From NCBI RefSeq assembly GCF_002891535.1, contig NZ_PDZR01000006.1, positions 103,356 through 167,355 of the forward strand: a stretch of 64,000 nucleotides of DNA, read 5' to 3'. Shown piece by piece: positions 55,015 through 62,136 of the stretch; positions within the stretch are counted from its first letter, which is position 1; every line of letters starts with the position of its first letter. Made by a program: the position numbers and the translations under genes. This DNA comes from Methylocella silvestris (GTDB taxonomy: Bacteria > Pseudomonadota > Alphaproteobacteria > Rhizobiales > Beijerinckiaceae). The notes under the pieces were generated by a model. It was not told the origin of the DNA. It ran no database searches and was given only the letters and a program-made list of their open reading frames with translations.

Positions 55015-55905
55015 TCAAGGCGCCGGCCCGCGCCGGGCCCAGGCGGTGATAAAAAGCGCCAGCCCGATCATCAGCGCCATCTGCGCCGAAAGGAACACGA
55101 AAGCGTCGGCCCTGACCCCCAGCGGCGGCGCGCTAGGCATCACGTTGCGCAGAGCCGGGACGGCGAACAGCATGGCGGCGAGAGCGCCGGTCAGCGCCGC
55201 CTCGAGCCGCCTCAGACCGGTAATGGCGAGCACGCCGATCGTCAGGCCGCAGAGCGCGATCACCGCCATCACCGAATAGACCAGCACAGCAAAGTAAATC
55301 AGGGCAAGAGGACGTTTCGCCCTGATGTCGAACCCGAGGCCCGTTTCGCCGGGCGCGAGTGGGCGCGCCGAAATGTCGACCTCCCAGGCGGCGAGACGCT
55401 CCGACAGGGTGATGCGAAGGGGAATTTTTTCGCCATCTCGCTTGTTGCCTTCCCACGCCGCAATCGTCACGGCGCCGGCATATTGATCGAAGGGATAGGC
55501 GCTGATCGAGCCTTTGACGCCGATCTGCGCGATTTTTGTCGGCGCGGGCTTGCCGGTCTCAAGCGCAATGTCGAGCACATAGGCGCCGTCGCTGGCATGC
55601 ACGCTGATGTCGCGCTGGGGCAGAGCGGGATAATGGGCGCCCTGGGGGCCTACGTCGGTCGCAAAATCGAGGCTGACCGAAATCACCTGCCTCACCGGAT
55701 CGACCTGCGTCGCTTCGAGGTAGATGTTTAGGGGCGCGCTCTTTGACGCGTCGGTTTCAGCGACAGTCGTTTCGCTTGTTTCCGGCGCAAGACCAAGACC
55801 GGCGAAAAACGCCATGTAAGCGGCGAAAATCGCAACCAGCGCGAGCGAGAGCGCAACAACGCGACGCATCGTCGCCGATGGTTTTGCAGGCGCCAGATCG
55901 ATCAT
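55015..55905 (-). CDS. DUF4436-like membrane protein
   Basis: A 296-residue protein with one N-terminal membrane segment (VVALSLALVAIFAAYMAFFAGLGL) followed by a beta-rich exterior domain (SAYPFDQYAGAVTIAAW is the recognisable block). At least three membrane helices close the protein (ALIYFAVLVYSVMAVIALCGL and beyond), with LPALRNVMPSAPPLGVRADAFVFLSAQ near the C-terminus, a pattern characteristic of DUF4436. The domain is exposed outside the membrane. Function unknown. It converges with the VOC gene, 37 bp away. Confidence 0.75.
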   Translation of the reverse strand: MIDLAPAKPSATMRRVVALSLALVAIFAAYMAFFAGLGLAPETSETTVAETDASKSAPLNIYLEATQVDPVRQVISVSLDFATDVGPQGAHYPALPQRDISVHASDGAYVLDIALETGKPAPTKIAQIGVKGSISAYPFDQYAGAVTIAAWEGNKRDGEKIPLRITLSERLAAWEVDISARPLAPGETGLGFDIRAKRPLALIYFAVLVYSVMAVIALCGLTIGVLAITGLRRLEAALTGALAAMLFAVPALRNVMPSAPPLGVRADAFVFLSAQMALMIGLALFITAWARRGPAP

Positions 55906-56366
55906 CGCGCGGCGGCACCAATAGACGAAATAGGCCGGGTCACCGGCGCCTGGCTGGAATCGAGGCCGACCTTTCTCGCAGGTTCGACAGCAGACGACAA
56001 GATGATTCGCTTGAGCTTGACCGGATTGCGCGACTGCCGACAGCGAGGCCGCGCTCGCTATTCCTCGCTCACAAGGACGTGGCCGAAGGCGCGGTGTCCC
56101 CTCATCCTAAAGCCGTTCGCTCCCGCCCAACTGTCGTGAAAGATCCGCAGCCTTCGCGACGGCGGCGGATTCGCGCGCCGCTCCGGCCACAGCGCCGTCA
56201 TTTTTCCGCCTCTAATTGTTGCTGCGCTAAAGGCCGTATCGTTTTGCGGTCTCGCTTAAGTCTTCTTCGAGATTATAGTGGGTGCGCCATCACATATCGG
56301 CGCGAAACAGCTGATCTATACTTTGTCTTAATAAACAAGGCGGAAAATTGGTTTGGGAGGTAGGCC
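55906..56366. other. 461-bp intergenic region with AT-rich promoter end
   Basis: No supported gene; frames such as 55743-56363 are antisense or Arg-rich shadows. The last 100 bp before 56367 become AT-rich (CTATACTTTGTCTTAATAAAC) and should hold the promoter of the Rmf/CrpP-like gene, whose ribosome-binding site GGGAGGT lies just before its ATG. Confidence 0.45.
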
Positions 56367-56603
56367 ATGTCATACGCTCGCTTCTATCAGCACGGAGTGA
56401 AAGCTTACGTCGAGGGCCGCGCGCTCAGCATGAATCCGCACAACCCCAGGGACCAGGCAGAGGCTTGCGAAGGCTGGACGGAAGGTTGGCTCGACGCGCG
56501 CCAGGCGCACGGACACAGGCTGGCAAACGAGCTTTCCAAGACCCTGCGCCCGATCCAGATCGATCGCTTCATCGCGGCCCGCGAATTTAACTTTGCTTTT
56601 TAA
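56367..56603 (+). CDS. Small Rmf/CrpP-family-like protein
   Basis: A 78-residue protein. Its first 48 residues (YARFYQHGVKAYVEGRALSM, then NPHN and ACEGWTEGWLDARQAHGH) follow the spacing of ribosome modulation factor: a YQxGxxA start, a GR with small residues, an NP turn and a final GWxEGW. Rmf dimerises ribosomes in stationary phase; the related CrpP proteins have other roles, so the function is open. An extra 30-residue C-terminal tail (SKTLRPIQIDRFIAAREF) is longer than in Rmf. GGGAGGT precedes the ATG. Monocistronic behind an AT-rich leader. Confidence 0.65.
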   Translation: MSYARFYQHGVKAYVEGRALSMNPHNPRDQAEACEGWTEGWLDARQAHGHRLANELSKTLRPIQIDRFIAAREFNFAF

Positions 56604-56855
56604 CTGTGACACGCCCGCAACAGCAGGCGGCAAAATGAAAACAATTTGGATGCGCTTGCCTTAATTCGAGATCCGTTTACGCAGGCGTATGCGCAGCATC
56701 GGCCGTGATCGCAGCCGTTTTGTGCCGGTCAGGCCAGGTGTTTCGCGCAGCCGCTCGAGAATAAAGAGCCGGAGCCCGATTTTGAGCTCATGCGCTGGCA
56801 AGCCGGCGACGGTCCGGCGCCGGATCGCATAGGCCAACTGCAGGGTTCCCAGTCA

Positions 56856-57314
56856 CTAATTGGGATAATAGCCGCCAAAGAACGGCGTCCCTGCGCCGTC
56901 GATCGGATCGAGCACGCTGTGGGAATTGCTGAAAGCATAGCCGCCGCCGAACGGGACGCCCGAATCGTAATCATAGCCGATCGCCTCGCTCTGGATCGCG
57001 TAGCCAATCGGGTTCCTCTCGCCAGCATATTCAACCGGACGGTTTTGCCGCTCGTGTACCGCCCCGGTCCGATATTGCTTCGGCAGGGGATAGAATCCCG
57101 CGCCGCTCGCGCCATCCTCGGAAAGGTCCACATAGCCCGTCGACCCGCCCTGCCCCGCATAGGAGACGCCAGAGCGGTTTTTGTGGGCCGCGCGCTTCCG
57201 CGCGTTCGTCTCGGACGCATTTGCCGTGGTCATTGCGAGGCTAACCGCCGCCACGGCCGCCGCCAGCGCCACCCTCAGCGCAAGGCTTGACCTGGACCGT
57301 TGAGACCGCCTCAT
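56856..57314 (-). CDS. Secreted Gly/Tyr-rich hypothetical protein
   Basis: A 152-residue exported protein starting at ATG 57314 (GAGGGAG upstream). The signal peptide is RSSLALRVALAAAVAAVSLAM, cleavage near TANASE. The mature part is Gly/Tyr/Asn-rich with no cysteine (GVSYAGQGGSTGYVDL, then GYDYDSGVPFGGGYAF and FFGGYYPN), suggesting an envelope or matrix protein. It is divergent from the gene at 57435 with 120 bp between them. No family recognised. Confidence 0.65.
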   Translation of the reverse strand: MRRSQRSRSSLALRVALAAAVAAVSLAMTTANASETNARKRAAHKNRSGVSYAGQGGSTGYVDLSEDGASGAGFYPLPKQYRTGAVHERQNRPVEYAGERNPIGYAIQSEAIGYDYDSGVPFGGGYAFSNSHSVLDPIDGAGTPFFGGYYPN

Positions 57315-57434
57315 TTTTATCTCCCTCTTCGCTCTCACTCTGCCGTCCCCGTTCCAATTCGGGCGCCGGCGCGCAACCTTGCGCGGACTTATACGTTGCC
57401 GGCGCGCGAAATAGAAACCTCGAGGGTGAAAACG

Positions 57435-57728
57435 ATGGAGCCAATGCAGCCAATGAAACCGATGGAGCCCATGAAGCCCATGTCGTGGGGCGAGAAATGG
57501 TGGCCCGACGAACTCGGTCAGCCGTCATCGAGCGGCGCACAGAACAACATGCGCTACGCCTTCTTTCCGCAAAAGCATCGGCTCCTGATCGAACAGGACG
57601 GCAAGTTGACGACCTACGATAGCGGCGACCACCAGATCTCGGGCGTCCAGCAAAGCGGCGGCTCGCAGCCGCCAAGCTTCACCAGCCAGAACGGACCGGT
57701 GCGACTGGACCAGCTGAAGCAAATCTGA
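57435..57728 (+). CDS. Hypothetical protein with an N-terminal M-E/K-P repeat
   Basis: A 97-residue protein beginning MEPMQPMKPMEPMKPMSWGE, five copies of a three-residue M-x-P unit, then KWWPDELGQPSSSGAQNNM and RYAFFPQKHRLLIEQDG with YDSGDHQISGVQQ. I have seen similar proteins annotated only as hypothetical in alphaproteobacteria. No signal peptide or membrane segment. ATG 57435 has GAGGG upstream; the longer frame from 57300 crosses the divergent neighbour. The Met-rich head might bind copper, but nothing nearby supports that. Confidence 0.7.
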   Translation: MEPMQPMKPMEPMKPMSWGEKWWPDELGQPSSSGAQNNMRYAFFPQKHRLLIEQDGKLTTYDSGDHQISGVQQSGGSQPPSFTSQNGPVRLDQLKQI

Positions 57729-58000
57729 GCCGCTACGGGGCGGGCGGCGCGTGCTTCTCAATGGAGCACGGTGCCGCATGCCTATCCGTCTGAAATTTAA
57801 AGAGCACCGTGCCTGCGGCGAGTCAGATTTACAGATCAATATTGTTCTATATAAATTTATACTATTGATAAGCTACTTTCGCAAAATGCTATGTTGCAGC
57901 CTATCATCATATTCGTCTCTCTTTATTGTGCAGCGCATGATTGATAAATTAATTCATTCGCCTATCGTCCCCGCAAATATGAAAAATGGGGGAGGACAGG
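57729..58000. promoter_or_regulatory. AT-rich promoter/operator region of the AraC gene
   Basis: The 272 bp before the AraC-family gene are markedly AT-rich between about 57830 and 57960, unlike the rest of the window. An inverted repeat ATCAATA (57835-57841) / TATTGAT (57863-57869) lies in it. TTGATA at 57865-57870 with CTATGT 18 bp later is a possible promoter. GGGGGAGGA just before the GTG start is the ribosome-binding site. Confidence 0.5.
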
Positions 58001-58954
58001 GTGGGCGCATCTTTGGCGAGGGCTGTAGACGGGAAAGAGGTCCTTCGGACGTCCTTTCAGGAATCTCAACTCTCATGGGGAGCAGGTTCTGTTTTCAGGC
58101 GAACTCAGGACGCGGACGTCCGGTGCGAGCGCAATATGAAGCGCGACGATGTCGCAATTGGGATTTGCTTTCAGGACGCCGGCAGCGAGGTGCACTGGAG
58201 TCTCGATGGCAAACAGAGCATGGCGAAAACCTACGCGTCAGCTATGGACTCGCGCGACATGTTCATCGCGCCTCCGGGCTGCGAGATTGCGGTGCGTTGC
58301 CGCGGCAAGGGCGAAGGCTTGTGGCTGTTTCTGGGAGCGGATTTCGTCAATTCGGACCGCCGCATAAGATCCCTGGTGGAAAAAGCGGCTGTCTTCGACC
58401 GATCCTGGACGAAGGATCGGATGTGCTGGATGATCGCCTCGGAACTCCGAAAAGAATGTCAAAATGGCTTTCCCCGGGGGCCGATGTTCTTTGAAAGCGC
58501 TGCGACTGTCTTCCTCGCGCAGCTCGCCTATTTTCTCGGCGACGGTGATCTGGCGCCCGAACCGACACGCTCGCTTTGCGACGCCAAGCTGCGACTGGTG
58601 ACCGCGTATATCGAAGCCAATCTCCACCGAAATGTTACGCTCTCGGAGTTGTCGGCTCTGGTCGATCTCACGCCGCGTTATTTTTGCGGCGCCTTCAAGG
58701 AGGCCACAGGCCGGCCGCCGCATCAATATCAGATCGAGCGACGCGTGGAGCAGGCGAAAAAACTGCTCGCCAAGCCCGGATCCTCACTGATTGAAATCGC
58801 CCTGACGGTGGGCTTCAGCAGCCAGAGTCATCTCAATGAATATTTTCGCCGAATGGTGGGAATGACCCCGGCGCGGTACCGCAATGACGAGTTACAAGCC
58901 CAGAGCGGCGGCTCCTCGCGCAGCCTGGGGCGACCGGACCCGGGCGACGTTTGA
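58001..58954 (+). CDS. AraC-family transcriptional regulator
   Basis: A 317-residue regulator. The C-terminal 100 residues form the double helix-turn-helix: RNVTLSELSALVDLTPRYFCGAFKEATGRPPHQYQIERRVEQAKKLL and SLIEIALTVGFSSQSHLNEYFRRMVGMTPARYR. The N-terminal region is not a recognisable cupin. The start is GTG at 58001, because GGGGGAGGA sits about 6 nt upstream; ATG 57986 lies inside that site and is less likely. Its target is unknown; the AT-rich region upstream, with an inverted repeat, could be its own operator. No adjacent operon is obviously controlled. Confidence 0.88.
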   Translation: MGASLARAVDGKEVLRTSFQESQLSWGAGSVFRRTQDADVRCERNMKRDDVAIGICFQDAGSEVHWSLDGKQSMAKTYASAMDSRDMFIAPPGCEIAVRCRGKGEGLWLFLGADFVNSDRRIRSLVEKAAVFDRSWTKDRMCWMIASELRKECQNGFPRGPMFFESAATVFLAQLAYFLGDGDLAPEPTRSLCDAKLRLVTAYIEANLHRNVTLSELSALVDLTPRYFCGAFKEATGRPPHQYQIERRVEQAKKLLAKPGSSLIEIALTVGFSSQSHLNEYFRRMVGMTPARYRNDELQAQSGGSSRSLGRPDPGDV

Positions 58955-59045
58955 GAGCGGCGGACGCCAAGCGCGCCGCGGCCTCGAGGCTTGCGCTCGA
59001 AGCGGCGCGGCATGCACCGAACCAAAATCATCGTGATCTCGGGAC

Positions 59046-59741
59046 TCACGATCCGGCGGAGGCAAGACCCCAGCGCGCGAGTTCGGCAGGCGTCAAAATG
59101 CGCATCGAATCGGGACCGACCTGTTCCGCCGCGGCGATAACGTCTGCGCTGACGCCCATCGCCCGGCTGTAACGGCGCAGCGCCGCCGTCATCTCCCCGG
59201 TCGCGAAATGGCGCGCGCCGCCCTCATAGGCGAACATGCGATGGACGCCGATGGAGCTGGACGGCGCGACAATCCGCGTCGCCGCCCCCATCAGCGCATA
59301 GACGCAAGCAGACAAGCAGACGCCGGGGGCATGGGTCGCATCGCCCTCGCCCGCCGAGGCGACGATGGCGGTCACGCCGAACCTGCGAAACGCTTTGCCA
59401 AGCTCCATGCCCGCGACGATTTTACCCCCTTGCGAATTGAGCAGAACGATTGGACGCGGCGAGCCGCCATGGGCGGAGCCATAGGCGCCTCGCAGGAAAG
59501 CCAGAAATTCCGCAGGCGACTCGTCCGTAATCCGGCCTTCGGCGGCGATGATCGGGCCGCAAGCGCCCCGACAGGATACGGCCGGATGACCGACCGATCG
59601 AAAGCTCATCGCGGCGGACGGCGCCGCTCCGGCGAAGCCGCCAAGGCAGAGCGTCAGCAGCGCGAAAACGCCGTTCCGAAAGACCTGCCGCGCGGCTCCG
59701 TTGCGATGCGCGAAAAAGGCATGAAATCGAAATGCTGGCAC
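59046..59741 (-). CDS. ClpP-like periplasmic protein (COG3904-like)
   Basis: A protein of about 231 residues. It has a hydrophobic signal segment (NGVFALLTLCLGGFAGAAPSAA) and then a ClpP/crotonase-like domain. The domain has IVLLNSQGGKIVAGMELGKAF (substrate-binding loop), GVCLSACVYALMGAATRIVAPSSSIGVHRMF (nucleophile Ser in SAC, His in GVHRM) and a C-terminal GPDSMRILTPAELARWGLA. The start is uncertain: GTG 59741 is given, but ATG 59819 is in frame and neither has a good ribosome-binding site. Likely a periplasmic peptidase-like protein of unknown target. It is 146 bp downstream of serB. Confidence 0.75.
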   Translation of the reverse strand: MPAFRFHAFFAHRNGAARQVFRNGVFALLTLCLGGFAGAAPSAAMSFRSVGHPAVSCRGACGPIIAAEGRITDESPAEFLAFLRGAYGSAHGGSPRPIVLLNSQGGKIVAGMELGKAFRRFGVTAIVASAGEGDATHAPGVCLSACVYALMGAATRIVAPSSSIGVHRMFAYEGGARHFATGEMTAALRRYSRAMGVSADVIAAAEQVGPDSMRILTPAELARWGLASAGS

Positions 59742-59887
59742 GTCCGGTACTTTTCTTTTTGATCGACCCTGATTATCCGGCCGGCGCTGAGGCAAGCCGC
59801 TTCGCCAGCGATGGATCATTCCAGAAGCGTCCCTGCGATTCCAGCGAAAAATCCATACCGGGCGTCGCACGGCCCCGGGGCCAGCTG

Positions 59888-60823
59888 CTATGATTTAACG
59901 GAGCCTGCAGCGGCCCTGCCGCCGTCACCGGCAAATTCCTCACGCGAGAAGCCCTGCGCGTACAGCAACGCGGTCAGATCGGCATGGTCAATGCGAATAT
60001 CCGCCGCCGCGGCGACGAGGGGCTTGCCATGAAAGGCGACGCCAAGACCTGCCTCGCGCAGCATTGGAAGGTCGTTCGCGCCATCGCCGACCGCGATGGT
60101 TTCGCTGGCCTCGAGCCCGTAGGCGGCGCGAAGGCTCCGCAGCGTCGCAAGCTTCGCGTCGGCGCCGAAAATCGGCTCGACCACGCGGCCTGTAAAGCGA
60201 TCGCCAGCGTCGATCTCCAGCCTGTTGGCGAAATGCGCCTCAAATCCGATCGCCTCGGCGATCGCGCCGGTAAAGGCGGTGAATCCGCCGGAAACCAGGG
60301 CCGTATGCGCGCCATGGCGGCGCATGGCGCCGATCAGCGTGCGTGCGCCCGGCGTCAGCGTGATGCGCGTCTCGATCACGCGATCGATAGCGTCGCGATG
60401 GAGCCCCTTCAGCAGCGCCACCCGCTCGCGCAACGCCGCCTCGAAGGCGATTTCGCCGCGCATGGCGCGCTCGGTGATCGCGGCGACACGGTCCCTCTTG
60501 CCGATTTCGGCGGCCAGTTCGTCGATGCATTCCTGGCCGATCATGGTGGAATCCATGTCGGCGGTCAGAAGCTTTTTGCGCCGGCCTTGCGTCGGCTGGA
60601 CAATCACGTCGATCGGGGCGCTGTTCAGAGCGCGGCGCATCGCCTGTTCCACCAGCTTCAGATCGGCGGAAGCGTCAGCCGCAAAGCCAATGTCGACAGC
60701 GACGCCCGGATCAAGCCAGCGCGTTTCCCGCGGGCGCGGCGCGGCGGCCCGCGCCAGTCGCACCAATTCGTCGGTCAGGATTGGCGTTCTGGGATCGCAG
60801 ACAAGCGTCGCGACATGCATCAT
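59888..60823 (-). CDS. serB: Phosphoserine phosphatase
   Basis: HAD-family phosphatase, 311 residues, catalysing the last step of serine synthesis. The nucleophile Asp is in LLTADMDSTMIGQECIDELA (about residues 88-107), the second motif in ALVSGGFTAFT, and the metal-binding Asp pair in AVGDGANDLPMLREAGLGVAFHGKP. An N-terminal regulatory region of about 80 residues (VATLVCDPRTPILTDELVRL) precedes the domain, as in many alphaproteobacterial SerB. It is 97 bp downstream of gspK on the same strand. Serine is also the C1 acceptor product of the serine cycle. Confidence 0.95.
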   Translation of the reverse strand: MMHVATLVCDPRTPILTDELVRLARAAAPRPRETRWLDPGVAVDIGFAADASADLKLVEQAMRRALNSAPIDVIVQPTQGRRKKLLTADMDSTMIGQECIDELAAEIGKRDRVAAITERAMRGEIAFEAALRERVALLKGLHRDAIDRVIETRITLTPGARTLIGAMRRHGAHTALVSGGFTAFTGAIAEAIGFEAHFANRLEIDAGDRFTGRVVEPIFGADAKLATLRSLRAAYGLEASETIAVGDGANDLPMLREAGLGVAFHGKPLVAAAADIRIDHADLTALLYAQGFSREEFAGDGGRAAAGSVKS

Positions 60824-60920
60824 GGATCAGAGCCCGGCGGGGAGGTTGGCGGCGCTCCTCTTTCGCATGCGCCCGACGCCGGATAAAGCACGCAAATGGC
60901 GTACCCCGCGCCGCGCCGTT

Positions 60921-61865
60921 TCATTGAAAACCATCAAAATTATCGCGCCAGGCAAGAATGCGATAGGGCGTTCCTCCATCCGTAATGAGCAGGACGACGT
61001 CAGCGCTGACCTTCCGGCCGCTATCGAGACGGACCGCAACGGCGGCGCGGATCGGCCGGCGGCCGCCGACCGAGATCCCGGAGCGCGCCGCGCCGAGCAG
61101 ATTGACGACCGCCGATGGATTTTGCGGATCCCGCGCGCGGAGAATGGCGGCGACGACGTCCGGGCTGATATGCGGCAGCGACGCGATGACCTCAGGCGCG
61201 GCCTCATTGACGTCGATTTCCGCATGGCCGTTGAAAATCGTGACAAAGGAAAGCGCGCGCTCGACGAGGTCGGCGGGCAGGCCGAGAACGAAGCGCAGTT
61301 CGGCGATATTCTGGAACGGCGACTGCCGCGGCGCATAGCGAACCCCCGCGTCGCGATAGCGATCGGCTTCCTCGTTCCGGCCCGGAACGCTGTTCGCCTT
61401 GCGCCAGCCTATGATCCGGTCGGCGGCGAAATCGGCGTCGTCCTGTTTGGCGCCAAGCGCCACGAACAGGCCGGACAGCAAGGGCTTCGGGGCCTCATTG
61501 AGATCAATGCGCGCCGCCTCCGAGCGAAATGTGACGACGACAGTCGCCCGCCCGAGCCTGAAGGCGGTTTCACCGGAACTGGGGCGGTCGTCATCTTTGC
61601 CGCCAAGGACGCGCAGGGCGGCAAGTTCGAGCCCTGCGTAGATCAGCGCCTCGGCCTGCAGCCGGTCATCGAAGAGACGGGCGGACGCCGCCGTATTGGA
61701 GACGAAGGCCGCGTACAGGCCGGCCAAAGCCGCCAGCGCCGCCATCATCCAGAGCGCCACGACGACAATAAAGCCGTCAGCCCTGTTCGCCCGCGGGCGC
61801 GCCAGCCGATCGCCGAACGCCGCGCGGGGCGTTTTTATCGCGGCTCTTTCTCGACTGGTTGTCAA
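60921..61865 (-). CDS. gspK: Type II secretion minor pseudopilin GspK
   Basis: A 314-residue minor pseudopilin. The prepilin signal is ADGFIVVVALWMMAALAALAGLYAAFV; cleavage would follow the Gly before FIVVV, and the usual Glu at +5 is absent, as is characteristic of GspK. The large periplasmic domain has RIDLNEAPKPLLSGL and two helix-hairpin-helix-like SAM-type segments (FQNIAELRFVLGLPADLVERAL, EIDVNEAAPEVIASLPHISPDVVAAIL). GspK caps the pseudopilus. No other gsp gene is present in the window, although a cluster may continue elsewhere. Confidence 0.85.
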   Translation of the reverse strand: MTTSRERAAIKTPRAAFGDRLARPRANRADGFIVVVALWMMAALAALAGLYAAFVSNTAASARLFDDRLQAEALIYAGLELAALRVLGGKDDDRPSSGETAFRLGRATVVVTFRSEAARIDLNEAPKPLLSGLFVALGAKQDDADFAADRIIGWRKANSVPGRNEEADRYRDAGVRYAPRQSPFQNIAELRFVLGLPADLVERALSFVTIFNGHAEIDVNEAAPEVIASLPHISPDVVAAILRARDPQNPSAVVNLLGAARSGISVGGRRPIRAAVAVRLDSGRKVSADVVLLITDGGTPYRILAWRDNFDGFQ

Positions 61866-62106
61866 AGCAAGTTCTTCAGGCAGGAAGCTTTCGCGCCGCG
61901 GCGTGTCGGGTTCAATGGCGATTTACTTGGTCAGCGCGGCGGAACGAGCCTCGGCCACTTTCCATGGATGGTTTCCCAAGGCAAACAACATGTCAATGTC
62001 ACGCTCGTGGGGAAGACTTCGCTTCGCTGTTGCAACAGATCAAATATTCCGTTGCGCGCTGTTCGCCATAGCCTATCAGGGCCTTGACGTTTTCAGGATT
62101 ATCCGG

Positions 62107-62120
62107 TTCCTGATCAGGAA
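62107..62120. promoter_or_regulatory. Perfect 14-bp palindrome before the G8-domain gene
   Basis: TTCCTGATCAGGAA is fully symmetric and ends 16 bp before ATG 62137, directly upstream of the GAGGGG ribosome-binding site (62127-62132). It could be an operator or an mRNA hairpin. The other 250 bp back to gspK hold no gene. Confidence 0.5.
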
Positions 62121-62136
62121 AATACTGAGGGGCAAA

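Noticed and set aside
60225..62087. 620-codon plus-strand frame across serB and gspK
   Set aside because: Runs antisense through two well-supported genes; translation is Arg/Ala/Ser-rich without motifs.
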